Below are positions 9,213 through 17,025 of a stretch of 64,000 nt of DNA, piece by piece. Positions within the stretch are counted from its first letter, which is position 1. The number at the start of each line of letters is the position of its first letter. Source of the DNA: Agromyces sp. CF514 (GTDB lineage: Bacteria > Actinomycetota > Actinomycetes > Actinomycetales > Microbacteriaceae); the NCBI RefSeq assembly GCF_900113185.1, contig NZ_FOZD01000001.1:682001-746000 (forward strand), read 5' to 3'. Under the pieces are notes generated by a model. That model saw nothing but the letters and a program-made list of their open reading frames with translations, was not told the DNA's origin and did no database searches. A program made the translations under genes and the position numbers.

Positions 9213-10099
9213 TGGAGATGTCGCTCGTCATCGTCTACACCGGCATCGGGCTGGTCGCCATCGCGCTCGCCCTGCTGGTCCTCGTACTCGTTCCCGGCCG
9301 ACGTCGAACCGCCGAGGTGCCGGACGGCGCAGAGGTGCACCCCGCGCTCGGCATCGTGCAGCAGCGTCCCTCGCTGGTGCGGAGCCTCACGACCGCGGCT
9401 CCGGCCGGGTACTCGGAGTGGGTCGAACGTCAGGTGCTCTACGCCGGGCGCCCCGCAGGGTGGACGGTGGGTTCGATCGTCACCTGGAAGATCGCGCTCC
9501 TCCTGTTCGGCGTCGTCGCCGGCGCGCTGTACGTCTTCGCCGGCGGGCCGCAGCCGCTCGAGGTGCTGCTCGCCGTCGCGCTCACGACCCTGCTGTTCTT
9601 CCTGCCCGACGTGCTCGTCAACAGTCGCGCGCACGACCGCCAGGAGGCCATGCGGCGCGCGCTGCCCGACGTGCTCGACCAGATGACCATCGCCGTCGAG
9701 GCCGGCCTCGGCTTCGACGCGGCCATGGCGAAGGCCGCACGTCAGGGCAAGGGGCCCCTCGCAGAGGAGCTGATCCGGGTGCTCCAGGACATGAGCATCG
9801 GACGCACCAGGCGCGACGCGTTCCACGAGCTCGAACGGCGCACCAGCGTCGACGACCTCCGGCGCTTCGTTCGCGCGATCGTGCAGGCGGACGCCTACGG
9901 CGTCGCGATCGGCGAGGTGCTGCGCGTGCAGGCCGCGGAGATGCGGCTCAAGCGCCGTCAACGAGCAGAGGAGCAGGCGCAGAAGGTCACCGTGAAGATC
10001 CTCTTCCCGCTCGTGTTCTGCCTGCTGCCGGTGCTGTTCATCGTGGTTATGACGCCCGCCGTGATCGGCATCGTCGAGGCGTTCTCGGCCGCGAACTGA
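9212..10099 (+). CDS. tadC: TadC, inner membrane pilus platform protein
   Basis: 295 residues, the second T2SSF-class platform subunit. Four hydrophobic segments are visible (about 7-28, 90-110, 115-135, 268-290). The central domain has the motif RRALPDVLDQMTIAVEAGLG and FVRAIVQADAYGVAIGEVL. It ends the Tad operon; no secretin or outer-membrane component follows, as expected for a monoderm cell. The start ATG at 9212 shares its A with the tadB stop. A 73-base gap follows, holding a TAGGCT -10-like box at 10138-10143 that probably belongs to the next gene. Confidence 0.92.
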   Translation: MEMSLVIVYTGIGLVAIALALLVLVLVPGRRRTAEVPDGAEVHPALGIVQQRPSLVRSLTTAAPAGYSEWVERQVLYAGRPAGWTVGSIVTWKIALLLFGVVAGALYVFAGGPQPLEVLLAVALTTLLFFLPDVLVNSRAHDRQEAMRRALPDVLDQMTIAVEAGLGFDAAMAKAARQGKGPLAEELIRVLQDMSIGRTRRDAFHELERRTSVDDLRRFVRAIVQADAYGVAIGEVLRVQAAEMRLKRRQRAEEQAQKVTVKILFPLVFCLLPVLFIVVMTPAVIGIVEAFSAAN

Positions 10100-10172
10100 C
10101 CGACCCGGCAATCGGATGCGCGCGCCGTCGCCGGCGATAGGCTGATCGGACCGAGACCACGGGGGAGGTGTC

Positions 10173-11189
10173 GTGTCCGAGCACCAGCCCGCGAACCCGC
10201 CCGAAGGGTGGCGGCCCGACGTGCTCGGGGCGGGATTCGAGCAGCGCACCCTTCCGCTGGGCACCGACGACGAGGGCGAGGTCGTCGCGACGATCGTGCG
10301 GTACTCGCCCGGGTTCCGATGGCCGCTTCGGCGCGGCGCGGCATCCGGAGTCGACGTGCTCTACGTGCACGGCTGGAGCGACTACTTCTTCAACCCCGAG
10401 CTGGCCCGGTACTGGGCCGACGCGGGGGCGCGCTTCTTCGCCCTCGACCTGCGCAAGTACGGGCGGAGCCTCCGGCCGGGGCAGACGCCCGGGTTCGTCA
10501 CCGACCTCGCCACCTATGACGACGACATCGAGGCGGCGCTGACGGTGATGGGGCACGGGCGCGGCGACGCGGCATCCGGGCGATCGCTGCTGCTGCTCGG
10601 CCACTCGACCGGCGGACTGACCCTGAGCCTCTGGTCGGCCCGCAACCAGGGCCGTGCGGCCGCGCTCGTGCTGAACAGCCCGTGGCTGGAGTTCCAGCTC
10701 AGCAGCACCGGACGCGCGGCGCTCGCGCCCGTCATCGGCTGGGGCGCCCGCGTCAATCCGCTCGGGCCGATGCCGAACGTCGACCTCGGGTTCTACACGC
10801 GCACCGTCGCGAAGGAGCAGGGCGGCGAGTGGGAGTACAACCACGACTGGCGGCCCGATCGCGGCTTCACGACGCACCCGGCGTGGCTGACCGGGATCCT
10901 CGCCGGGCACGCGAAGGTCGCCGCGCGCATCGACGTCGGTGCGCCCGTGCTCACGCTGCTCTCGGCGAGGTCGACGCTGCTGCCCCGCTGGGACGAGGCC
11001 ATGCGCTCGTCGGACATCGTGCTCGTCGTCGACGAGATCGCCGAGCGCACGCTGCGCCTCGGACCCCAGGTGGCCGTCGCCCGCATCGACGGCGCGCTGC
11101 ACGACGTGTTCCTCTCGCGCGAGCCCGTGCGCGCTGCCGCCTACGCGTCGATCACGCGCTGGCTGCGCGGCTACGCCCCGCGCCGCTGA
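10173..11189 (+). CDS. Alpha/beta hydrolase
   Basis: 338 residues. An oxyanion-type HG lies at 66-67 (VLYVHGWSDYFF), the nucleophile elbow is GHSTGG with S145, and the C-terminal histidine is probably in GALHDVFLS. This is a serine hydrolase or monoacylglycerol-lipase-like fold. The acid residue is not certain from sequence. GTG 10173 follows GGGGGAGG at 10161-10168. No signal peptide or membrane segment is seen, so it is probably cytosolic. It stands alone between the tad operon and the convergent YajQ gene, and the substrate is unknown. Confidence 0.85.
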   Translation: MSEHQPANPPEGWRPDVLGAGFEQRTLPLGTDDEGEVVATIVRYSPGFRWPLRRGAASGVDVLYVHGWSDYFFNPELARYWADAGARFFALDLRKYGRSLRPGQTPGFVTDLATYDDDIEAALTVMGHGRGDAASGRSLLLLGHSTGGLTLSLWSARNQGRAAALVLNSPWLEFQLSSTGRAALAPVIGWGARVNPLGPMPNVDLGFYTRTVAKEQGGEWEYNHDWRPDRGFTTHPAWLTGILAGHAKVAARIDVGAPVLTLLSARSTLLPRWDEAMRSSDIVLVVDEIAERTLRLGPQVAVARIDGALHDVFLSREPVRAAAYASITRWLRGYAPRR

Positions 11190-11216
11190 GCGCGTGCGCA
11201 GGGCGGATCCGCGCGC

Positions 11217-11705
11217 CTAGCGGAAGTTCGTGAACTGCAGGGCGACCTCGAGGTCCTTGCCCTTGAGGAGGGCCATGGTCGCCTGGAGGTCGTCGCGGCT
11301 CTTGGACGAGACGCGCAGCTCGTCGCCCTGGATCTGGCTCTTGACCGACTTCGGCGCCTCGTCGCGGATGATCTTCGAGATCTTCTTCGCGTTCTCGCTG
11401 TCGATGCCGTTCTTCAGCGAGATCTCGATGCGGAACTCCTTGCCGGAGGGGTAGGGCTCACCCGTGTCGAGCGAGCGCAGCGTGATGCCGCGCTTGATGA
11501 ACTTCGACTCGACGACCTCGAGCACGGCCTTGACGCGCTCGTCGGTCTGCGCCTTCAGCAGGATCTTCTCGCCCGACCACTCGACCGAGGCGCCGACGTT
11601 CTTGAAGTCGTAGCGCTGCTCGACCTCTTTGCGCGCCTGGTTGACGGCGTTCTCGGCCTCCATGTGGTCGACCTTGGAGACGATGTCAAACGTGGAATCA
11701 GCCAT
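11217..11705 (-). CDS. YajQ-family nucleotide-binding protein
   Basis: 162 residues from ATG 11705, beginning ADSTFDIVSKVDHMEAENAV, the near-invariant YajQ N-terminus, and ending AVALQFTNFR-like (LEVALQFTNFR). The family forms two ferredoxin-like folds; some members bind cyclic di-GMP and act on transcription, others bind nucleotides or tRNA. The frame stays open upstream for 38 more codons, but those residues are Arg/Pro-rich and unrelated to the family, so the later ATG is chosen. It lies convergent to the hydrolase with a 27-base gap and downstream of the LacI gene on the same strand. Confidence 0.94.
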   Translation of the reverse strand: MADSTFDIVSKVDHMEAENAVNQARKEVEQRYDFKNVGASVEWSGEKILLKAQTDERVKAVLEVVESKFIKRGITLRSLDTGEPYPSGKEFRIEISLKNGIDSENAKKISKIIRDEAPKSVKSQIQGDELRVSSKSRDDLQATMALLKGKDLEVALQFTNFR

Positions 11706-11739
11706 GCCGGCCAGTCTACCGAGGCGCGCCCGCGAGCGC

Positions 11740-12759
11740 TCAGGCGGGCGGCGGGGTGGCGGTCGACGAGCGCACGCGCAGCTCGAACGGCAGCGGAGTC
11801 GATGCGGGCGCCGCGGCATCCGACCCGGGTTCGAGCTGTTCCATGAGGATCTCGACGGCCTTCTCGCCCTGGAATCTGGGGAACTGCGCGACGGTCGAGA
11901 GGCCGAAGAAGTCGGCGAGGTCGTGGTCGTCGATGCCGATGATCGAGACGTCGCGGGGCACGACGAGGCCGAGTTCGCGCGCCGCGAGGATCGAGCCGAT
12001 GGCCATCTCGTCGGAGGCGGCGAAGATGGCGGTGGGGCGGCCGTGCGGCACGCCGAGCAGCTGCTTGGCCGCGTGGAACCCGCCGCGGATCGTGAAGTCG
12101 GCCGGCGCGAACAGGCGGCCGTCGACCTCGACGCCTGCGGCGCGCAGCGCGTTCTCGTAGCCGTGACGCCGATTCGTGGGCAGGTGGAAGTCGAGGTCGT
12201 TCTCGAGGTCGCCGCCGATGTGGGCGATGCGACGGTGGCCGAGGGCCAGCAGGTGCTCGGTGGCGAGCTGCGCGACCGCGACGTCGTCGATGGTGAGCGT
12301 GCGCACGCCGGCGATGGGGCCGCCGACGCCGACGAGCGGCTTGCCGAGGTCGTGCAGCCGGGCGACCTCGGGCTCGGTGAGCTCGAGCGAGACGGCGATC
12401 ACGGCGTCGACGCGCTGGCGGAGCAGGAAGTGCTCGAACACGCTCGCGCGCTCGCCGCTGTCGCCGGAGAGGTTGTAGAGCGTGAGGTCGTAGCCGCGGC
12501 GGAGGAGCTCGCCCTGCGCCCCCTCGAGCACCGAGGAGAAGAACCAGCGGTTGAGGAACGGGATCACCACGCCGATGTTGCGGGTGCGCCCCGATGCGAG
12601 GCTCGACGCGTTCGACGAGACGACGTACCCGAGCTGCGCGGCCGCGTCGAGCACCTTCGTCTTCGACGCCGCCGAGACGTGTCCGCGGCCGCTGAGGGCC
12701 CGTGAAACGGTCGCCGTGGAGACGCCGGCGAGCCGGGCGACCTCTTCGATGCCGGCCAT
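11740..12759 (-). CDS. LacI-family transcriptional regulator
   Basis: 339 residues. The N-terminal helix-turn-helix is IEEVARLAGVSTATVSRALS (4-23), with the hinge helix near AAAQLGYVVSSNASSLASG, then a periplasmic-binding-protein-like sugar domain. A dimer should bind a palindromic operator and release it on binding a sugar. No sugar genes are adjacent. Two sites matching the LacI/CcpA consensus lie about 6 kb away in the maltodextrin control region (18781-18892), and this is the only LacI-type gene in the window, so it is a candidate regulator, though an unlinked one may act instead. Confidence 0.9.
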   Translation of the reverse strand: MAGIEEVARLAGVSTATVSRALSGRGHVSAASKTKVLDAAAQLGYVVSSNASSLASGRTRNIGVVIPFLNRWFFSSVLEGAQGELLRRGYDLTLYNLSGDSGERASVFEHFLLRQRVDAVIAVSLELTEPEVARLHDLGKPLVGVGGPIAGVRTLTIDDVAVAQLATEHLLALGHRRIAHIGGDLENDLDFHLPTNRRHGYENALRAAGVEVDGRLFAPADFTIRGGFHAAKQLLGVPHGRPTAIFAASDEMAIGSILAARELGLVVPRDVSIIGIDDHDLADFFGLSTVAQFPRFQGEKAVEILMEQLEPGSDAAAPASTPLPFELRVRSSTATPPPA

Positions 12760-12921
12760 CGCGCCTCCGTACGGGTCGGGCTGAACCTCGACATCCTATC
12801 GTCCGGTGCCCTGCGTGGCGCGTTGCCCGGCCAGCCCTCGTAAGGTAGACAGGCACGGTCGGGCCCACGTTCGGGGGAGGGGCGGTGTCCGCCAACCACC
12901 GAACCGAAGGGAATCGCGCAC

Positions 12922-13089
12922 GTGAAGTGGGTCAAACGAATCGTCCTCACGCTCGTCGTCGTGTTCGCCGCGTTCTACGTGATCACGCGCCCCGAAGAAG
13001 CCGCGAACATCGTGCAGGGCGCGTTCGGCGCCGTGTTCAGCGCGACCGAGGCGATCGGCCAGTTCTTCAGCACGCTCGCGTCTTCGTAG
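12922..13089 (+). CDS. Small single-span membrane protein
   Basis: 55 residues from GTG 12922, preceded by GAAGGGAA at 12906-12913. The sequence starts with a basic VKWVKR cap, then a hydrophobic helix (about 7-21) and a short amphipathic tail ending in FFSTLASS. No family is recognised with certainty; short proteins of this kind often precede PH-domain membrane proteins in Microbacteriaceae. It ends four bases before the PH-domain gene, so the two probably form an operon. A -10-like TAAGGT lies at 12841-12846. Confidence 0.7.
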   Translation: MKWVKRIVLTLVVVFAAFYVITRPEEAANIVQGAFGAVFSATEAIGQFFSTLASS

Positions 13090-13093
13090 CGAC

Positions 13094-13783
13094 ATGGCCT
13101 TCGGAGATCCGCGCGTCGAACGGCACCTGATCGCCGACGAGGGCGAGTTCGTCGTCGACGAGGTGCGCAAGCACTGGGCCGCCGTGGCGGGTGCGATCCT
13201 CGAGGCGCTCGCCGCGATCCCGGTGCTGCTGCTGATCCTGTGGGTGCCGTCGCAGGCGTACTGGGTTCCGCTCCTGCTCGCCGTCGGGCTCGTGGTGCAC
13301 GCGTCGTGGCGCATCATGGGCGCCCGCATGGACCGGTTCGTGATCACGAACATGCGCGTGTTCCGCGTGCACGGCATCCTCACGCAGAACATCGCGACGA
13401 TGCCGCTCGCGCGAATCCTCGACATCTCGGTGCACCGGCCGCTCATCGGCCGCATCCTCGGCTACGGCCACTTCGTGTTCGAGTCGGCCGCGCAGGAGCA
13501 GGGGCTGCGCGACATCCGCTTCGTGCCGAAGCCGAACGAGCGCGGCCTCACGATCCAGCGCGTGATCCAGCGCGCGGGCCTGCGCGGGTCGAGCCAGTCG
13601 TGGCGTCAGGACGACGAGCGTCGCGAGCGAGAGGCCGCGCAGGCCGCGGCCGCTGCGGCCGCCGCCCAGTCCGCCGTCGCCGCACCCCTGACGGCGCCGC
13701 AGTACTCGACGAGCGAGACCGCCGAGTTCCCCTCGGAAGACCTCAACACGACCGCCGAGATGCCGTGGTGGCGCGCGCAGTAG
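13094..13783 (+). CDS. Bacterial PH-domain membrane protein
   Basis: 229 residues. Two membrane helices (about 30-52 and 55-72) precede a bacterial pleckstrin-homology (YdbS/YdbT-type) domain with FVITNMRVFRVHGILTQN and MPLARILDISVHRPLIGRIL, a pattern shared with that family. The C-terminal 60 residues are Ala-rich and disordered. Function is unknown; such proteins are membrane-linked and often near envelope genes. No regulatory site is evident apart from the promoter upstream of the small membrane protein with which it is coupled. Confidence 0.82.
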   Translation: MAFGDPRVERHLIADEGEFVVDEVRKHWAAVAGAILEALAAIPVLLLILWVPSQAYWVPLLLAVGLVVHASWRIMGARMDRFVITNMRVFRVHGILTQNIATMPLARILDISVHRPLIGRILGYGHFVFESAAQEQGLRDIRFVPKPNERGLTIQRVIQRAGLRGSSQSWRQDDERREREAAQAAAAAAAAQSAVAAPLTAPQYSTSETAEFPSEDLNTTAEMPWWRAQ

Positions 13784-13818
13784 TCGGCTGACGGCCCCCG
13801 GAACCCGGGCTTCGCGAC

Positions 13819-13845
13819 GGGCGAGCGGATGCCGCGGCATCCGCT
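13819..13845. repeat. Perfect 22-bp palindrome within a dispersed repeat
   Basis: Bases 13824-13845 read AGCGGATGCCGCGGCATCCG followed by CT, a perfect 22-bp palindrome. Its left half extends to GGGCGAGCGGATGCCGCG at 13819-13836, an 18-mer that recurs exactly at 23012-23029 and, reversed, at 57387-57404. It lies 36 bases after the PH-domain stop. It could fold as a hairpin, but no T-tract follows. Confidence 0.6.
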
Positions 13846-13857
13846 TCGTGCACCGAT

Positions 13858-13886
13858 TTCACGACTTGCCGCCTTCCGGGTATCCT
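13858..13886 (+). promoter_or_regulatory. Probable sigma-70-type promoter of tRNA-Tyr
   Basis: TTCACG at 13858-13863 and TATCCT at 13881-13886 are separated by 17 bases and end 43 bases before the tRNA. Both boxes match four or more of six consensus positions, and the start point would fall near 13893. Confidence 0.55.
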
Positions 13887-13929
13887 TGTCAGGCCCCCGG
13901 TTGTGTGCAGAACTCGGTCGGGTGCGTCT

Positions 13930-14011
13930 GGCGAGTTACCCAAGCGGCCAAAGGGATCTGACTGTAAATCAGACTGCTCAGCATTCGGGGGTTCGAATCC
14001 CTCACTCGCCA
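13930..14011 (+). tRNA. tRNA-Tyr (anticodon GTA)
   Basis: The 82-base molecule folds with acceptor arms GGCGAGT (13930-13936) and ACTCGCC (14004-14010) plus discriminator A. It has a long variable arm as expected for tRNA-Tyr, the anticodon loop CTGTAAA with GTA, and the T-loop TTCGAAT. The terminal CCA is not encoded in full (ACCG follows). Confidence 0.97.
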
Positions 14012-14015
14012 CCGA

Positions 14016-14052
14016 AAGCCCCGGTCGGACCTCGTGTCCCGAGCCGGGGCTT
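14016..14052 (+). terminator. Terminator after tRNA-Tyr
   Basis: A nine-base-pair perfect stem, AAGCCCCGG (14016-14024) and CCGGGGCTT (14044-14052), lies five bases past the tRNA. The following CGTCGTTCC is only weakly T-rich, as is usual in GC-rich actinobacteria. Confidence 0.75.
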
Positions 14053-14143
14053 CGTCGTTCCGACGGCCGTGACGGCGGGCCGTGACAGCGTGCGGCGCCC
14101 GCGGGCGGTGACGGCGGAGCAGGCTTGCGCGTAGCTTGGGGGC

Positions 14144-14983
14144 ATGACCTCTGCCGCGGCATCCGCAGACCTGCTCGAACTCGCCCGCGACATCGCGGTA
14201 CGCGCCGGGGCGTTCGCGCTCGAGGCCAGGCGCCACGGCGTGAGCGTCGCCGCGACCAAGTCGACGCCGACCGACGTGGTCACCGCGGTCGACCGCGACA
14301 CCGAGGAGCTCATCCGCTCGCTGATCCTCGAGGCGCGCCCCGACGACGGCATCGTGGGCGAGGAGGGCGCCGCGCACATCGGCACGAGCGGCCTCGACTG
14401 GATCGTCGACCCGATCGACGGCACCGTGAACTTCCTCTACGACCTGCCGTCGTGGGCGGTCAGCATCGCCGTCGCCGAGGGCGGTGGGGCGGATGCCGCG
14501 GCCGGCCCCGGAGCCATCGACGGCGTGACCCTGGCGGGCGTGGTCTGCAACCCGGGCAGCGGCGAACTGTTCGAGGCGAGCCTCGGCGGGGGAGCGCGCT
14601 CGACGGGGCGGACGCTCGCGGTGAACCGGGACGTGCCGCTGCACCAGGCGCTCGTGGCCACCGGATTCGGGTACGCGGCCGAGCTGCGCCGGTTGCAGGC
14701 GGAGGTGCTGCTCGGCGTGCTGCCTTCGGTGCGGGACATCCGGCGCAACGGCTCGGCCGCGCTCGATCTCTGCGCGCTCGCCGCCGGCCGGGTGGACGCC
14801 TACTACGAGCGTGGGCTCAACGCCTGGGATCACGCGGCAGGCGGGCTCATCGCCCGCGAGGCCGGGGCTCACGTCGCCGGGCCGCACGGTGGGCCCGAGA
14901 ACTCCGAGCTGCTGGTCGCAGCAGCGCCCGGGCTGTACGAGGAGCTCGCCGAGCTGCTCCGACGGGCGGGCCTGGAGGCCTGA
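14144..14983 (+). CDS. Inositol-monophosphatase-family phosphatase
   Basis: 279 residues with the metal-binding pattern of this fold: G72-E-E (first metal site), D89-P-I-D-G-T-V-N-F (second) and the C-terminal NAWDHAAGGLIAREAGAHV (third Asp). It should be a Mg-dependent phosphomonoesterase, cytosolic. Candidate substrates are inositol 1-phosphate, histidinol phosphate or 3'-phosphoadenosine 5'-phosphate, which the sequence does not separate. The gene is monocistronic, 160 bases after tRNA-Tyr, with GTAGCTTGGGGGC upstream of ATG 14144. Confidence 0.88.
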   Translation: MTSAAASADLLELARDIAVRAGAFALEARRHGVSVAATKSTPTDVVTAVDRDTEELIRSLILEARPDDGIVGEEGAAHIGTSGLDWIVDPIDGTVNFLYDLPSWAVSIAVAEGGGADAAAGPGAIDGVTLAGVVCNPGSGELFEASLGGGARSTGRTLAVNRDVPLHQALVATGFGYAAELRRLQAEVLLGVLPSVRDIRRNGSAALDLCALAAGRVDAYYERGLNAWDHAAGGLIAREAGAHVAGPHGGPENSELLVAAAPGLYEELAELLRRAGLEA

Positions 14984-15262
14984 GCGCGGTTCGCGGCGGT
15001 TCGCGGCGGCGACTCGCGGGGCTGTGCGACGGCGGATGATTCGCAGGAGTTTCGCAGCCTGACCACGAGTGCCGTCAGGGCACGCACGCAACGAGCGGGA
15101 ACGTGCGGAATACGTCGTCTGAACGCCGTTCCGCAACGAATCCGCGTCGTTCGACGTGGCGCGCGATGACGCGTCCGGGGTAGCCTTTATGAATCTGTAA
15201 TCTCGGCACGAGTCGGGATGCCACCTCCGTTCCCCCTACTCATCGTCGAAGGTCTTCCCACC

Positions 15263-16801
15263 GTGCCCGAGTCCCCCCTCGCGCCGGACGCCCCAACGCC
15301 CGGCTCCATGGATCCACTGCGGTCCGGGCGACCCCTCACGCGTCGGGAACTCCGCGAACTCGAGACGGCGCGGCAGGCGCAGGAGACCCCGGCGCAGCAG
15401 CCGCGCATGCCGCAGGCGCCCCAGCAGCAGGTTCAGCAGGCGGCACCGCAGCAGCCGACGCGCCCCGCGGCAGCTGCACCGGCGCCGGCACGGGCGTCCT
15501 TCGACGACCTGTTCGGCGGCACGGCACCCGGCCGGCCGCAGAATCGTGCCCAGGCGCCCGCTCCGGCACCGCAGCAGGCGCCGGCTCCGCAGCAGAACCG
15601 AGCCGCGCAGCAGACCCGAGCCGCGCAGCAGGCGCCGGCTCCTCAGCAGGCGCCGGCCTCGTCGGGCGACCAGTCGCGCCGCGCCAGGCGCTCGGCAGAC
15701 TCCGCCGGTGCGACCGCCGCAGCGCCCGTCGTGCCCGGCTCGCCGCTCGCCGCCCCTGCGCAGCCCGCACCGGCAGCGCCGCGCGCGTCGGTTCCTCCGA
15801 TCCCGTCGCAGGCCGCTCCGCTCGACATCCACGCCACGACCGAGATCACCGGACTCGACATCTTCGGCCTGCAGACCGACACCGGCATGCCCGCAGGCGA
15901 GGCGGCGTCGACCACGGCCCGACGCCAGCGGCATCCCGCGAGCCGCCAGCCCGAGGCATCCGCTCGCCCATCGCGCCGCGGAGCCGGCAGCACCGCCGCC
16001 GCACCGCACCAGGGTCGCCGTCGCGACACCTCCGCCGCCGAGCCGGCCTCCAGGCCGTCGGCCGACGCCCGCACCTCCGCTCCGCGCCCGCAGCGTCGTC
16101 GTGCGCGCGGACTTGCGAGCATCGTGGCCATGAGCTTCGTCGCGATGCTCGCCGTGACGACGACGATCCCGTCGCTCTCGCTGCTGACCGAAGACGACGT
16201 GCAGGCGCTCGCGCTGACCCAGTACGGCACCGACTCGCTCGCGGGCCAGCGCGTGCTCATCAACGGCGACGTCGTCGCGCAGTCGGTCGACCGCGAGGGC
16301 TACGAGTCGCAGACGATCGAGGAGTACGCCGAGGCGGCGGGCATCCGCCCCGAGGCGACGTTCACGAACGACCCGAACGGCACGATCCAGTGGCCGTTCG
16401 CGGTCGGCGTGCACATCGGCGACCGGTTCGGCTACCGCGACTGCGCGGGCTGCTCGTCGGATCACCACGGCCAGGACTTCAACCCCGGCTACGGTGCCGA
16501 GATCCAGGCGATCGCCGACGGCGTCGTCTCGAACTCGACCGACGAGGGCGGATCGCTCGGCGTGGTCACGATGATCGACCACCAGATCGACGGCCAGACC
16601 GTCACGAGCGTGTACGCGCACATGCAGTACGACTCGCGGCGGTTCGAGGTCGGCGACACGGTGCACGTCGGCGACGTGCTCGGCAACACCGGCAACACCG
16701 GCATGTCGACCGGACCCCACCTGCACTTCGAGATCCGCATCGGCGGCATCGACGGCGAGTGGGTCGACCCGCTCGATTGGCTCTACGCCAACACGAACTA
16801 G
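15263..16801 (+). CDS. M23-family metallopeptidase with disordered N-terminal domain
   Basis: 512 residues from GTG 15263, which has GAAGG at 15248-15252; an ATG at 15218 would add 15 residues but lacks a clear ribosome site. About 280 residues of Gln/Pro/Ala-rich, repetitive and probably cytoplasmic sequence are followed by one membrane helix (about 285-305), then an exported LytM/M23 domain. The zinc ligands H401-x3-D405 and H486-x-H488 are all present, so it is probably active on peptidoglycan crosslinks. A TAGCCT box at 15181-15186 may be its -10. A strong stem-loop follows 166 bases downstream of the stop. Confidence 0.88.
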   Translation: MPESPLAPDAPTPGSMDPLRSGRPLTRRELRELETARQAQETPAQQPRMPQAPQQQVQQAAPQQPTRPAAAAPAPARASFDDLFGGTAPGRPQNRAQAPAPAPQQAPAPQQNRAAQQTRAAQQAPAPQQAPASSGDQSRRARRSADSAGATAAAPVVPGSPLAAPAQPAPAAPRASVPPIPSQAAPLDIHATTEITGLDIFGLQTDTGMPAGEAASTTARRQRHPASRQPEASARPSRRGAGSTAAAPHQGRRRDTSAAEPASRPSADARTSAPRPQRRRARGLASIVAMSFVAMLAVTTTIPSLSLLTEDDVQALALTQYGTDSLAGQRVLINGDVVAQSVDREGYESQTIEEYAEAAGIRPEATFTNDPNGTIQWPFAVGVHIGDRFGYRDCAGCSSDHHGQDFNPGYGAEIQAIADGVVSNSTDEGGSLGVVTMIDHQIDGQTVTSVYAHMQYDSRRFEVGDTVHVGDVLGNTGNTGMSTGPHLHFEIRIGGIDGEWVDPLDWLYANTN

Positions 16802-16841
16802 CCCGGGCGCCTGCGTCGCGCATCCGCTGTTGCGGCGGACA

Positions 16842-16916
16842 CGTGCTCGTGCGCGCCACGCTCGTGCGCGGCACGCTCATCCGCGGCCCGCTCATCCGCG
16901 GCACGCTCGTTCGCCG
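16842..16916 (+). repeat. Five 15-bp tandem repeats
   Basis: Five head-to-tail copies of CACGCTCATCCGCGG-like units run at 16842, 16857, 16872, 16887 and 16902. They differ at one to five positions. The array lies between the M23 gene and the terminator shared with the facing GH13 gene. An open frame crosses it, but its product is simple Arg/His/Leu repeats and it has no start signal, so it is not called as a gene. Confidence 0.7.
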
Positions 16917-16967
16917 CTCCCGGGGCGCCGTGCCGTGAGGCGATCGGATGCCGCGGCACGGCGAGCG

Positions 16968-17010
16968 ACGCAGAACGGGCGCCCGCGGTGTGCGGGCGCC
17001 CGTTCTGCGT
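16968..17010. terminator. Bidirectional terminator between M23 and GH13 genes
   Basis: A perfect 19-base-pair stem: ACGCAGAACGGGCGCCCGC (16968-16986) and its complement (16992-17010), with loop GGTGT. It lies between two convergent genes (stops at 16801 and 17026), as expected for a shared terminator. T-tracts are short. Confidence 0.85.
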
Positions 17011-17025
17011 TCGTGCGTGCGGGCC

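Noticed and set aside
16842..16938. Small protein across the 15-bp repeats
   Set aside because: The translation is a simple repeat of Arg, His, Pro and Leu, with no start signal and a strong terminator just downstream.
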